This document shows positions 16,872 through 26,222 of a stretch of 51,255 nt of DNA, in pieces; position 1 is the stretch's first letter; every line of letters begins with the position of its first letter. The DNA is from Oscillospiraceae bacterium (lineage in GTDB: Bacteria > Bacillota > Clostridia > Oscillospirales > Oscillospiraceae), in assembly GCA_017502265.1 (NCBI GenBank), contig JAFVVI010000049.1, forward strand, positions 1-51,255, in the 5' to 3' direction. The notes beneath the pieces were generated by a model. It was not told the DNA's origin, made no database searches, and saw only the letters and a program-made list of their open reading frames with translations. The translations under genes were made by a program, and so were the position numbers.

Positions 16872-17945
16872 TTATCTCTTGACTCTTGCGTTGCCGCCCC
16901 AGACGCTCCAAACCACGTCCTCGTCAGCAGGCTGGGCGTAGTCGGTGAGGAAAGTGGTAGCCAGCGCGCCGGATGCCCAGCCGAACTGGATCCACTTTTC
17001 ACTCTCCCAACCCTTCAAAATGCCGTAGAGCATACCGCCCACAAAGCCGTCGCCGCCGCCGATACGGTCCAGCACGGTGATCCGACGGGGTTCTACCACA
17101 TGCCACTGGTCACCGGCCAGCATAATCGCGCCCCACAGGTGGGAGTTGACATTCTCAACCTGGCGCAGGGTGGTGGCAAACACGGACGCATTGGGGAACT
17201 GGGCCTTGACCCGGGTGATCATTTCCTTAAAGGACTCGATCTTGGCAGCGATGTCCTTGCCGCCAGCCTCGGGGCCCTGTACACCCAGGCACAGCTGGAA
17301 ATCCTCCTCGTTGCCGATGAGAATATCAGCAACAGAAGCGATCTCGGTGAAGATATCGTGCAGCTCCTGCTCACGACCCTTCCAGAAGGAAGCGCGGTAA
17401 TTCAGGTCAAAGGAGATCAGCGTGCCGTACTTCTTGGCAGCCCGGGCCAGTTCCAGACAGAACTGGCTGGTATCCTGGGACAGCGCGCCAATGAGGCCGG
17501 ACAGGTGCAGGATGCCCACACCCTCCTGGCCGAAGATACGGTCTAAGTCAAAGTCCTTGATGTTCAGGGTGCGGCCCACTTCGCCGGCCCGGTCGTTGCA
17601 GACACGGGGACCACGGGAACCGTAGCCGGAGTCCGCGATGTTAAACTGATGGCGGTAGCCCCAGGGATCGCCCTGCTCTACTTCCTTGCCTTCGTAGTCC
17701 ATACCACGGCTTCTCAGGTCGCGCTTAATGAAGTCAGCAATAGGGCTGTCCTTGACGAAGGTGGTCAGCACCTTGGTGGGCAGGCCCAGGTAGGCGGAGA
17801 TGGAAGCCACATTGGTCTCAGCGGAGGTGGCCTGCATCATAAACATATTGGAAGTGGCAACGGGCTGGCCGTTGGGAGGGGTAATGCGAACGCCCATACT
17901 GGTAGGCACTACCAAGGCGTACTTGCAATTTTCACGAAGCTTCAT
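16872..17945 (-). CDS. PfkB-family sugar or sugar-acid kinase
   Basis: A 357-residue ribokinase-fold carbohydrate kinase, closest in look to 2-dehydro-3-deoxygluconate kinases. The anion-hole and catalytic motif is DRIGGGDGFVGGMLYG (about residues 295-310), a G-G-G-D variant of the usual DTxGAGD seen in KDG kinases. SFDLNYRASFWKGRE is another KDG-kinase-like block. It follows gnd by 23 bases with AGAGGAAA upstream of the ATG at 17945; the in-frame upstream ATG lies within gnd. The context (last gene after a LarA-type epimerase and 6-phosphogluconate dehydrogenase) makes gluconate or a related aldonate a possible substrate, which would feed Gnd directly. That is inference; KDG is the family default. 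Confidence 0.8.
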   Translation of the reverse strand: MKLRENCKYALVVPTSMGVRITPPNGQPVATSNMFMMQATSAETNVASISAYLGLPTKVLTTFVKDSPIADFIKRDLRSRGMDYEGKEVEQGDPWGYRHQFNIADSGYGSRGPRVCNDRAGEVGRTLNIKDFDLDRIFGQEGVGILHLSGLIGALSQDTSQFCLELARAAKKYGTLISFDLNYRASFWKGREQELHDIFTEIASVADILIGNEEDFQLCLGVQGPEAGGKDIAAKIESFKEMITRVKAQFPNASVFATTLRQVENVNSHLWGAIMLAGDQWHVVEPRRITVLDRIGGGDGFVGGMLYGILKGWESEKWIQFGWASGALATTFLTDYAQPADEDVVWSVWGGNARVKR

Positions 17946-17968
17946 AGCAATTTCCTCTCTTTCTCGAA

Positions 17969-19432
17969 TCACACATCGTACTGGGTGGCGGAAGTGTTGC
18001 CGCCGTGACCGGTCCAATTGGTGTGGAAGAACTGGCCCCGGGGAGCGTCGATACGCTCGTAGGTGTGGGCGCCGAAGTAGTCACGCTGGGCCTGCAGGAG
18101 GTTTGCCGGCAGGCGGTCGCAGCGGTAGCCATCATAATAAGCCAGCGCAGAGGAGAATGCCGGGGTGGGCATACCACTCATAGCGCCCTGGGCAACTACC
18201 TTACGCCAGCCGGGCAGCAAGTCGGCAATCTTGGCGGTAAAGTAGGGATCCAGCAGCAGGTTTGTCAGGGCAGGATTCTTATCAAAAGCTTCCTTGATCT
18301 TGCCCAGGAACACAGAGCGGATAATGCAGCCGCCCCGCCACATGAGGGCGATACCGCCATAGTTCAGATTCCAGCCGTAGGTCTTGGCAGCGGCCCGCAT
18401 CAGGGTGTAGCCCTGGGCATAGGAGACGATTTTGGAGGCAAGCAGCGCGCAGCGGATATTTTCAATCCACTGGGCCTTCTCTTCGGCGGTCATTTCCCCA
18501 TACGCAGAAACTTCACCGGGCAGGACCTTGGCAGCCTCCACACGCTCGTCCTTCATAGCGGACAGGCAGCGGGAGAACACAGCCTCGCCGATCAGGGTCA
18601 GCGGCACGCCCTCGTCCAGAGCGGCGATGCCGGTCCACTTACCGGTACCCTTCTGGCCGGCAGTATCCAGAATTTTCTCAACGACAGGCTCGCCGTCGGT
18701 GTCCTTGTAAGCCAGAATGTCCCGGGTAATTTCAATCAAATAGCTGTCCAGGTCGCCCTTCATCCAGTCGGCGAAGACCTCGTGCATCTCGTCGTCGGAC
18801 ATACCCAGCATATTCTTCATCAGATGATAGGCCTCGCAGATCAGCTGCATATCGCCGTACTCGATGCCGTTGTGGACCATCTTGACAAAGTGGCCGGCGC
18901 CATTCTCACCAACCCACTCGCAGCAGGGAGAGCCGTCCTCCACCTTGGCGCAGATGGCCTGCAGGATATCCTTGACGCTGTCCCAAGCAGCAGGAGAGCC
19001 ACCGGGCATGAGAGACGGGCCGTTCAGCGCGCCCTCTTCGCCGCCGGAAACGCCGCAGCCGATATAGAGCTTGCCCTTGGATTCCACAAACTGGGTGCGG
19101 CGAATGGTGTCGGGGAAGTGGGAGTTGCCGCCGTCGATGATAATATCGCCGTCGTCAAGCAGCGGCAGCAGCGCATCGATGGTAGCGTCCACGGCAGCGC
19201 CAGCCTTGATCATCATCATAATCTTTCGGGGCTTTGCAACACTCTGCACCAGCTCTTCCAGGCTGTAGGCGCCGATGATGTTCTTGCCCGCGCCGCGGCC
19301 CTCAACAAAATTCTTTACCTTCTCAGTAGTACGGTTGTAGACGGCCACGGTAAAACCCTTGGATTCCATATTCAGAACAAGGTTTTCGCCCATAACGGCC
19401 AGACCGATCAGACCAATGTCAGCTTTTTTCAT
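17969..19432 (-). CDS. gnd: 6-phosphogluconate dehydrogenase, decarboxylating
   Basis: Oxidises 6-phosphogluconate to ribulose 5-phosphate and CO2 with NAD(P)+. The 487 residues have the long-form length. The Rossmann segment is IGLIGLAVMGENLVLN (6-21), with NRTTEKV suggesting NADP preference. The substrate block KMVHNGIEYGDMQ holds the catalytic lysine, and the C-terminal tail HTNWTGHGGNTSATQYDV matches the phosphate-binding end of the family. GGAG lies about nine bases before the ATG. It is the third gene of the larA operon, with 27 bases after the PHP gene. zwf is not nearby, consistent with entry of 6-phosphogluconate from a sugar-acid rather than from glucose 6-phosphate. Confidence 0.96.
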   Translation of the reverse strand: MKKADIGLIGLAVMGENLVLNMESKGFTVAVYNRTTEKVKNFVEGRGAGKNIIGAYSLEELVQSVAKPRKIMMMIKAGAAVDATIDALLPLLDDGDIIIDGGNSHFPDTIRRTQFVESKGKLYIGCGVSGGEEGALNGPSLMPGGSPAAWDSVKDILQAICAKVEDGSPCCEWVGENGAGHFVKMVHNGIEYGDMQLICEAYHLMKNMLGMSDDEMHEVFADWMKGDLDSYLIEITRDILAYKDTDGEPVVEKILDTAGQKGTGKWTGIAALDEGVPLTLIGEAVFSRCLSAMKDERVEAAKVLPGEVSAYGEMTAEEKAQWIENIRCALLASKIVSYAQGYTLMRAAAKTYGWNLNYGGIALMWRGGCIIRSVFLGKIKEAFDKNPALTNLLLDPYFTAKIADLLPGWRKVVAQGAMSGMPTPAFSSALAYYDGYRCDRLPANLLQAQRDYFGAHTYERIDAPRGQFFHTNWTGHGGNTSATQYDV

Positions 19433-19459
19433 TTGGGTGTCTCCTTTTATTATAAATTA

Positions 19460-20317
19460 TTATTTTCCAAAAATTTCTTTGTGCCGGGCGCGCAGACCCT
19501 CCAGCACCCAGTAGGGGATCTCCAGCTCTCCCCTGCCCTTGCCGATGGCAATGTGGGGCTTGTTGGTGCCGTGGTAGTCGGTACCGCCGGAAATTACCAA
19601 GCCTAACTCCTTAGCCATGGCCCGATACCGCTGCTCCATATCCGGGGTGTAGTCGGTATAGTAACCCTCCACGCCGTCCAGGCCGTAGGGGATTAGACTT
19701 TTCAAATATTCCTTCAGTTCATCGTCCGGCTTTTTAATGAGGTGCAGGTGGGCAGCCACCGCAATACCGCCGGCCTCCCGAATGAGCGATACCGCCTCCG
19801 GGCCGGTGAGGGCCTGCCGGTTGGAGTAGGCATAGCAGCCAACGCTCAAATAGCGGCTAAAGGCATCCTTGACGGATTCGGCATAACCCTTCCGCACCAT
19901 GATCTGGGCGAAATGGGCCCGGCACAGAACATCGCTGCCGCCGGCCTCTTCCCGCAGCTCGTCCATGGTAATATCAAAGCCCTGCTCGTTGAGCTTTCGG
20001 CAGACTTCCTCCTGCCGTTCGTTGCGGACCTGCAGGGCGTAAGCCATCATCTCCTGCAGGCGTTTATTGTGGATGTCCACAAAGTAGCCCAATATGTGCA
20101 GCTCCGTATCCGACTGGGCGGAAAGCTCCACCGCAGGGATCACCTCCACACCTAAGGCCTTGCCGGTATCCATTGCTTCCTGCACGCCGGCGATGGAATC
20201 GTGGTCAGACAGGGCGATGGCGGCCAGGCCGGCTTCATGGGCGGTGCGGACCACATCGGCAGGTGTCTGAGCGCCGTCGCTGCACAGCGAGTGGGTATGC
20301 AAATCAATTCTTTTCAC
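19460..20317 (-). CDS. PHP-domain phosphoesterase
   Basis: A 285-residue metal-dependent phosphoesterase of the PHP family (YciV/TrpH-like). Metal ligands are visible in RIDLHTHSLCSDG (H7, H9 region), ALSDHDS, AVELSA, AAHLHL and the C-terminal TDYHG. Characterised relatives hydrolyse 3',5'-nucleotide bisphosphates such as pAp or trim 5' RNA ends. The GTG at 20317 is preferred over the codon at 20338 because AAGGAGG stands five to seven bases upstream of it. It overlaps the end of the larA-like gene by 14 bases, indicating translational coupling. Its place inside a sugar-acid operon allows the alternative that it is a sugar-phosphate phosphatase. Confidence 0.85.
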   Translation of the reverse strand: MKRIDLHTHSLCSDGAQTPADVVRTAHEAGLAAIALSDHDSIAGVQEAMDTGKALGVEVIPAVELSAQSDTELHILGYFVDIHNKRLQEMMAYALQVRNERQEEVCRKLNEQGFDITMDELREEAGGSDVLCRAHFAQIMVRKGYAESVKDAFSRYLSVGCYAYSNRQALTGPEAVSLIREAGGIAVAAHLHLIKKPDDELKEYLKSLIPYGLDGVEGYYTDYTPDMEQRYRAMAKELGLVISGGTDYHGTNKPHIAIGKGRGELEIPYWVLEGLRARHKEIFGK

Positions 20318-21581
20318 AGTTTCCTCCTTCGTCATCACAGACCCAAAGGCCCAGCGCAGGGTTGGAGATATAGAAGATCTCCTGGCCGTCTACAGTGTTG
20401 AAGCCGTCAGTGAGCTTGTTAGGATCATACTTGGCGGCCATTTCCTCATAGGGGGCATAGTTGAAGGCAACGCCACGGACCTCTTCTTCCGTCAGCTTGC
20501 CGGCGCAGTAGGTGATCTTGAAACGGCCGTCGGAAGAGCCGTGGATCAGGTGGGCAGCCACGGAGAGGTTCTGGCGCAAATCTTCATTTGCAGGGTCGTC
20601 CACCAGCTTCAGCACATTCTCACGGCCCACATAGCCGTACTTGCGGATCAGCTTGTCGTTTTCCCCATCCTCACCGAAATGGCCCACGGCCGGGGCCAGC
20701 ACAATCAGCTCGCCGCCGTCAGCGATGGCCATGCGGGTGCGGTAAATGGCCTTGTTGCCCAGCCAGGTACTCTTGAACTCCCGGGGGTCCAGGTACACAA
20801 CCACCTTATCCAGCCGTTTTTTCATATGGGTCAGATTGATCTGCTGACTCTTCTTGACAGCTGCCTCAAAATTGGCCCGCTCGGTGCCGATATACAGGCC
20901 ATGAATGGTCACATCATCGCCCTGATTGGTAGTAGTGGTCAACACATACACCAGCGGGACATTGGCCAGGAAATGCTCCTGGGCATAGTCAAAAACCCGG
21001 CGGACGGGAGAGAAATCCTTACCCATGATCCGCTCCATGCCGTAGAAAGCGCCCAGCATATGGGAGGAGTTGATCATAGACGCGCCGCCGCAGCCCACGA
21101 AGACATTCTTACTGTAGTTGGCCATACCAACCACCTCGTGGGGCACCACCTGTCCAATGGAGAGGATCAGATCATAGCTGGGGTCCACGATGCAGCGGTT
21201 GACCTCCACATCCACGCCAGTCTTGACCAGACCTTCAGAGACCTGGGAAACAAATTCCCCGGGCACCTGGCCCAGCTTCACCACATCGGTACGCCAGTTG
21301 TGGACCAGCATACGGTCGAAGGGAACGCCCTCGCCGAAGAATGCCACCCACTCTTCCTGCGTCATCGGTACATGGGTGCCCAATGCCGGCATAATATCCA
21401 CCTGGCACCTATCTTTCAGCAGTTCATAATAAATTGCAGTAATTTTGCCGGCGCCGGAGTACATTCTGGTATAGTCCGGCGGCAGGATCAGAACCTTTTT
21501 CAGATCCCGGCCCTCCAAAGATTTGGCCAGCGCTTCCCGGAGCACTTCGGCGGGAATACCGTTTTCGTATTCGTAAATCAT
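20304..21581 (-). CDS. Nickel-pincer LarA-family racemase/epimerase
   Basis: A 425-residue member of the lactate racemase (DUF2088) superfamily that inverts the C2 hydroxyl of a 2-hydroxyacid using a nickel-pincer nucleotide. Residues H148, K158 and H174 have exactly the 10- and 16-residue spacing of H174, K184 and H200 in L. plantarum LarA, where the lysine anchors the cofactor; ALGTHVPM (67-74) matches the conserved GTH block. So the cofactor site looks intact. The ATG at 21581 follows AGAGG. Cofactor genes larB, larC and larE are not in the window. Superfamily members include malate, phenyllactate and D-gluconate 2-epimerases; the operon with gnd and a sugar kinase points to an aldonate such as mannonate/gluconate rather than lactate (inference). 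Confidence 0.85.
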   Translation of the reverse strand: MIYEYENGIPAEVLREALAKSLEGRDLKKVLILPPDYTRMYSGAGKITAIYYELLKDRCQVDIMPALGTHVPMTQEEWVAFFGEGVPFDRMLVHNWRTDVVKLGQVPGEFVSQVSEGLVKTGVDVEVNRCIVDPSYDLILSIGQVVPHEVVGMANYSKNVFVGCGGASMINSSHMLGAFYGMERIMGKDFSPVRRVFDYAQEHFLANVPLVYVLTTTTNQGDDVTIHGLYIGTERANFEAAVKKSQQINLTHMKKRLDKVVVYLDPREFKSTWLGNKAIYRTRMAIADGGELIVLAPAVGHFGEDGENDKLIRKYGYVGRENVLKLVDDPANEDLRQNLSVAAHLIHGSSDGRFKITYCAGKLTEEEVRGVAFNYAPYEEMAAKYDPNKLTDGFNTVDGQEIFYISNPALGLWVCDDEGGNCEKN

Positions 21582-21629
21582 ATGCGCCTCTTTCCGACCC
21601 TTGTCACAGGGCAAAATTTATGCATTATC

Positions 21630-21658
21630 AGTATACCACACAATGATTTCAATTACAA
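21630..21658 (-). promoter_or_regulatory. Promoter for the larA-PHP-gnd-pfkB operon
   Basis: Minus-strand TTGTAA (21658-21653) and TATACT (21635-21630), spacer 17, some 45 bases before the larA-like ATG. No operator-like repeat was recognised. Confidence 0.65.
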
Positions 21659-21730
21659 GACAGACATTTTCGTTTTTTACCGACTCCGCCTGTTTTTATA
21701 TAATCGCCCGACTTTAAGCAGATGCCAAAT

Positions 21731-21762
21731 AAAAAAAGACCACCGATCGGTGGTCTTTTTTT
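21731..21762 (-). terminator. Terminator of the pilus operon
   Basis: AAAGACCACCGATCGGTGGT followed by CTTTTTTT: a perfect palindrome with long A and T flanks, immediately after the last gene of the pilus operon and overlapping its stop codon. Confidence 0.92.
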
Positions 21763-24478
21763 ATTTGCGATGGAATAGTTTTGCCCACACAGAGCCACCG
21801 GCGGGCTTGGTGCTATTTTGGACCTTTCGGACCGCCGATACAAAGGGGGCAGGCGCAGCGGAGATCCGGGACAGCACCCATTTATCCGCGCCGCTGCCGT
21901 AATCGGCGGCGAAGTTCGTCAGCAGCATCTGCAAGCCATTCTCGTCATCGCAGACCAAGTTGGAAAATTCTGCGCCGCTGTGGCAGGCAGCAGCCAGATA
22001 ATCCAGAATCACCCCGGCTGCCCGGCATGCGCCTTCTTTGACTGCCTTGACGCTCTTCATCTGGTCGAAAAGCGGTTGGCTCATCTGCTCCCGGCAAATG
22101 GCATACGCCGTCTCCGACAGCAGTGTGCCCCTTTCCAGATAACAAGCGCTCATATCATAAAGCACCCGCTGATAGGGGCCGTTTCCCTCTTTATCCAGCA
22201 GGCAGGCGCGGACATAGCCTGCTATGGTGGCCCGCAGCGCCTCCTCCCGGGGCAGCTGCTTCAAACTCAGAAATACATTACTAAGTTCCTTTCGCTCCAC
22301 CGCTTCCTGCCAATCTATAAAGGTTCGGATCACCTTATATTGCTCCGTAGCCAGCAATCCTGGATTGTTTTCGGCATAATGCCTGACGATATGAAGGCCC
22401 TCTCGGCCCAGCCGGATATCAAAGACATCGGTCAAAGCATTGGCCACCGCCGGATGGATCACCCGCATCTGGAACAGATAGGCAAAGGCATTCTGATCCG
22501 TGGCGAGCTTTTCTTCGGCGATCTTGTCCGCCTCCAGCCAGCGGTAGAGGGTGGCATCCTGATCCTGTCCGGCAAACAACCGGTCCAGTACAGCAATCAG
22601 CTTGCTCTGGGGAGCCTCCTGAATGCCGCACAGTATTCTGTGAATGCGAAATACCGATGCGGTCCGGGCCACCACCGGCTTTTGGTCCAACAGCTGCAGA
22701 TATCCGTCAAAAATCTCCCGGTTTTGCCACCGGCCGAAGACCAGTGCCGTCACCGTGTCGCAACAGAAGCCGTCCTCCCGGCAAAGCACTGCCAGCAAGG
22801 GGTTCTCCTGCCCAACCCCGGGCGCATCCAGCAGCCGGGTAATTTCGGCCTGAACCCGGTCCTGCAGCTCTGCAGGCTCCCCTGCCACTCTTACATCCAC
22901 TATCGCCACCAGCTTTGCAGCCAGTGCATCGGCCTCCGGCAGCATTTCAAGGAAAGTGGCATAGAACAGGTCCTTCTGCCAGGCAGTGAGGATCGCGTAA
23001 TGCTCGGCAAGGAAATCTAAAATCTGCTGCTGCACTGCTTCGGTACGGATCGTCAGCATCAGCTTTTCAAATACAGCATCCCGAATATTTTCCGGCTCAT
23101 GGGCAAATTGCTCCCGGAAGAAGGTCAGAATGGGATTTTTCAAAAATCCGCCGTAGAACACCCGGCACAGGTCCTGGGCGATCACCGCCCGGATCTCCGG
23201 GTTCTCTCCGTCGTAATTGTTTTTGAGGAAGGTGAAGAGCTTTTCCCGCATAATGTCCGTGTGAATCAGCTCCAGCACCACATCCATCGCCATCCGCTTT
23301 ACTGCATCCGGCTCACCGGGGTACAGCTTGGAAAGCTTGGCGAAGATATTTTTCGGGATGGCAATATGTCCCCGGGGGTAGCGCTCTAAACACCCATAAA
23401 CGCTCTTTCTGCTCTCCTGGCTAAGGGCATCCCGGTACTTTTCGTACACGCACAGAAGATCGTACACCTTTGTGTCATCGGGCAGAACAGTCTGCTGGGG
23501 ATACAGGCCACTGGCTCCCGCGAACAGGAACACCAGCTCGGATAGGGTCTTCATATTCAGCTTGTCCAGCTTGGGCAGCGTCTCCATGGCCCGGTCCGTA
23601 AACTGCAAAAACGCCTCCCGGGCCGTGGCATCGGCAAGCAGCGCGCAGAAGAATTCCACCGGTGCCTTAGCCATAACATCTGCCGTGGGCAGACCTGTGG
23701 CAAGGCCTGTGGCAAAGTCAAAAAACGCGCCCTTGGCTGCAGGTATTTCCGGACACTGGGCCGCCACGCACTTGATTTTTGCAGCAGGATACTGGCCGGC
23801 ATCTGTGACATAAGTCACAAAGGACAGGTTTTCTCTGGTCCGACGGGGGATTACCGTCATCACAGCGCTCAGGAATTTCACCGCCTCCTCGGACACCTGG
23901 GTATCGTCACAGGGCAGCTTAAAATACACCGTCTTACCCTTGGCAAAGAACACTGCCAGAATGGCGTACATAAATTTTTCCAAAAACTCCGGGTCATAGC
24001 GCTCTGTCAGTGGCTTAGGGTCTTCTGCCGGAATGGGAACATAGGCAATTTCAGGATAATCCCCGTCAGCTACCTGCTCCCCGGACAGAAAATCTCCGCT
24101 TAGCACCGGGAACATCCCGGGATTCAGCACACCGTAGCTGCCACGGCACAGCGTCTCTCGCTCCTGGGGGGTGAGAATCAGGTTATGGCACAGGTAGGCG
24201 CTGCGCTCACCGGTATAATCCCGGGGTAAATAGGTCACACAAGTCTGGACTGCAAGGCCGCTGCGCAGGCAGCTCTGGCTGTACACCCGGGGCAGCAAGC
24301 CCATCCGGGCCGCTTCCAGATCGGCCTTACTCAGCTTGACGGTATACACACCGGCTAGCTCTTTTTCAATAAATTCCCGTTCCAAGCCCTGGGAATGGGC
24401 ATAGGTATCATAACTGTCGGAACGGTTATACATACTCATTTTTGCCGGGACCCGGGAATAAAAATGTTGTTTTGCCAT
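21761..24478 (-). CDS. Large protein resembling GTPase-associated protein 1 (GAP1)
   Basis: A 905-residue cytoplasmic protein without signal peptide or membrane spans. The N-terminus (QHFYSR...HSQGLERE), RSAYLCHNLILT near residue 93 and IPRRTRENLSFVTYV near 213 look like the N-terminal and middle domains of GTPase-associated protein 1, a family named from conserved gene neighbourhoods with small GTPases. The rest (about 300-880) is alpha-helical and repeat-like, resembling a solenoid, with no recognised catalytic motif. It follows pilB by 37 bases with AAAGGAG before the ATG, and the operon terminator sits at its stop codon, so it is the last gene of the type IV pilus operon. No GTPase gene is adjacent. 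A role in controlling the PilB motor is possible but unproven. Confidence 0.5.
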   Translation of the reverse strand: MAKQHFYSRVPAKMSMYNRSDSYDTYAHSQGLEREFIEKELAGVYTVKLSKADLEAARMGLLPRVYSQSCLRSGLAVQTCVTYLPRDYTGERSAYLCHNLILTPQERETLCRGSYGVLNPGMFPVLSGDFLSGEQVADGDYPEIAYVPIPAEDPKPLTERYDPEFLEKFMYAILAVFFAKGKTVYFKLPCDDTQVSEEAVKFLSAVMTVIPRRTRENLSFVTYVTDAGQYPAAKIKCVAAQCPEIPAAKGAFFDFATGLATGLPTADVMAKAPVEFFCALLADATAREAFLQFTDRAMETLPKLDKLNMKTLSELVFLFAGASGLYPQQTVLPDDTKVYDLLCVYEKYRDALSQESRKSVYGCLERYPRGHIAIPKNIFAKLSKLYPGEPDAVKRMAMDVVLELIHTDIMREKLFTFLKNNYDGENPEIRAVIAQDLCRVFYGGFLKNPILTFFREQFAHEPENIRDAVFEKLMLTIRTEAVQQQILDFLAEHYAILTAWQKDLFYATFLEMLPEADALAAKLVAIVDVRVAGEPAELQDRVQAEITRLLDAPGVGQENPLLAVLCREDGFCCDTVTALVFGRWQNREIFDGYLQLLDQKPVVARTASVFRIHRILCGIQEAPQSKLIAVLDRLFAGQDQDATLYRWLEADKIAEEKLATDQNAFAYLFQMRVIHPAVANALTDVFDIRLGREGLHIVRHYAENNPGLLATEQYKVIRTFIDWQEAVERKELSNVFLSLKQLPREEALRATIAGYVRACLLDKEGNGPYQRVLYDMSACYLERGTLLSETAYAICREQMSQPLFDQMKSVKAVKEGACRAAGVILDYLAAACHSGAEFSNLVCDDENGLQMLLTNFAADYGSGADKWVLSRISAAPAPFVSAVRKVQNSTKPAGGSVWAKLFHRK

Positions 24479-24515
24479 AGGCGAGCTCCTTTCTCGCGGA
24501 ACGATCCGCGGGGAA

Positions 24516-26204
24516 TCACTCCACGTGCAGAGTCATCAGCTCCTGAATACTGGTAATACCCTTGACCACCAGACTGCGGCAGGAACTCCACAGGGAGACC
24601 ATACCGTTTTCCGCGGCCATTTTCCGCAGCACATCCAGGTCCTTCTCGTGCATAACCGAGCGCTTCATGGCCTCGTTCATATACATCACCTCGTGGACGG
24701 CGATCCGGCCCTTATAGCCGGTATTGTTGCAGAACTGGCAGCCCTGAGGCCGGGCGATACTGATGGGCTCATCAATGCCCAGGATCTCCGTCTCCTTGGC
24801 ATTGGTACGGCCCTTCTTCTTACAGGCAGGGCAAAGCCGCTTCACCAGACGCTGAGCGATAACGCCCACCAATGCGTCGGCAACCAGATAGTTATCCACG
24901 CCCATATCCTGCAGACGCAAAATCGCGCCGGGGGCATCGTTGGTATGGAGGGTACTGAACACGATGTGGCCTGTGATAGCCGAACGGACAGCGATCTCCG
25001 CCGTCTCCTCGTCACGGATCTCACCGATCATAATGATATCCGGGTCCTGCCGCAAAATGGAACGCAGGGCGGTGGCAAAGGTCATATTGGCCTTAGTGTT
25101 CACCTGGGTCTGGTTGATACCGGCCATGGTAAACTCCACCGGATCTTCAACGGTGACGATATTCACCGTGGGATTGTTGACTTCCTTCAGGAAGGAGTAC
25201 AGTGTGGTAGACTTACCGCAGCCAGTGGGGCCGGTCAGCAGGATAATGCCGTGGGGACGGGCAAGCATCTTGTCCACCACCGCGTTTTCCTGCTCGGTAA
25301 AGCCCAGGTCTGCACGGGTAAAGTGGAAAGAGGTCTTATCCAGCACACGGATAACAAACTTTTCGCCAAAGACCGTAGGCAGTGTGGAGACACGGAAATC
25401 GTACTCCCGGCCGCCGATGACCATATTGATACGGCCGTCCTGGGGCACCCGGCGTTCGGCAATGTTCAAGCCGGACATGATCTTCAGACGGGCGCAGATA
25501 GCAGAATAGGCCTCAATGGGGAATTCCGCCCGATCCTGCAGGTCGCCGTCAATACGGTAACGCACCCGAACCGTCTTCTCAAAGGGCTCGATGTGGATAT
25601 CGCTGGCCCGGTAGGGGATAGCCTCCTTGATGACCGAGTCCACCAGCCGGACGGCAGGGTTGTTGATCACATCATTCTCGCTGGATACACCCTGGTTGCC
25701 CTTCTGAATGGCGCTGACCTGCTGCTCCGCCTTTTCTGTATTCAGGTCGCTGAGGGCGGCGGAGGTGGACTGCACCGCAGACACGGAATCCACATACCGG
25801 TCAATCTGAACCGGGGGCACCAGAATATAATCGCACTTACAGGTCAGCTGCACCGCCAGGGCAGACCGGGTATGGCAATCCAGGGGCTTGCCGGTGGCCA
25901 CCAGCAGAACGCCGTTGGCATCGTAGCTTACGGGAATAATCTTGTGCTTTTTCATAAAATCGAAGGTGAACAGTTCGAACAAGCTCTTGTCGATGTCCAG
26001 CATATCGATTTCCACATAGGGCATGCAGTAATACTCGGCCCGGGCCTCCAGCTCCAGGTTCTCAGTGATGACCTCCTTAGCCAGCAGGTAGTCCCGCACA
26101 CCCACATTGAGCCGCCGGCACTCGCTGAGGATCTCGGTTGCATCCTTACGCTTTACCAGCTTTTTATAAATATAAAATTGTAAAAGCTCATGATTGATAT
26201 TCAT
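24516..26204 (-). CDS. pilB: Type IV pilus extension ATPase PilB
   Basis: Cytoplasmic hexameric ATPase of the GspE/PilB class that powers pilin assembly. Of 562 residues, the N-terminal MshEN-like region (about 1-150) contains the LL-spaced motifs that bind c-di-GMP in several relatives. The motor has Walker A GPTGCGKSTT (near 325), the Asp box, Walker B IIMIGEIRDEETA, the His box FSTLHTND, and a tetracysteine zinc site CPAC...CQFC. No retraction ATPase (PilT) is found in the window. pilC follows after 18 bases, upstream in transcription. Confidence 0.95.
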   Translation of the reverse strand: MNINHELLQFYIYKKLVKRKDATEILSECRRLNVGVRDYLLAKEVITENLELEARAEYYCMPYVEIDMLDIDKSLFELFTFDFMKKHKIIPVSYDANGVLLVATGKPLDCHTRSALAVQLTCKCDYILVPPVQIDRYVDSVSAVQSTSAALSDLNTEKAEQQVSAIQKGNQGVSSENDVINNPAVRLVDSVIKEAIPYRASDIHIEPFEKTVRVRYRIDGDLQDRAEFPIEAYSAICARLKIMSGLNIAERRVPQDGRINMVIGGREYDFRVSTLPTVFGEKFVIRVLDKTSFHFTRADLGFTEQENAVVDKMLARPHGIILLTGPTGCGKSTTLYSFLKEVNNPTVNIVTVEDPVEFTMAGINQTQVNTKANMTFATALRSILRQDPDIIMIGEIRDEETAEIAVRSAITGHIVFSTLHTNDAPGAILRLQDMGVDNYLVADALVGVIAQRLVKRLCPACKKKGRTNAKETEILGIDEPISIARPQGCQFCNNTGYKGRIAVHEVMYMNEAMKRSVMHEKDLDVLRKMAAENGMVSLWSSCRSLVVKGITSIQELMTLHVE

Positions 26205-26222
26205 ATCGTACTACCTCTTGCT

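Noticed and set aside
18005..19606. Long plus-strand open frame (533 codons) opposite gnd
   Set aside because: Antisense of gnd; the translated sequence is low-complexity and lacks any recognisable domain.
24525..26183. Long plus-strand open frame (552 codons) opposite pilB
   Set aside because: Antisense of pilB, which has complete Walker, Asp, His and zinc motifs; the frame is open because of GC-rich third positions.
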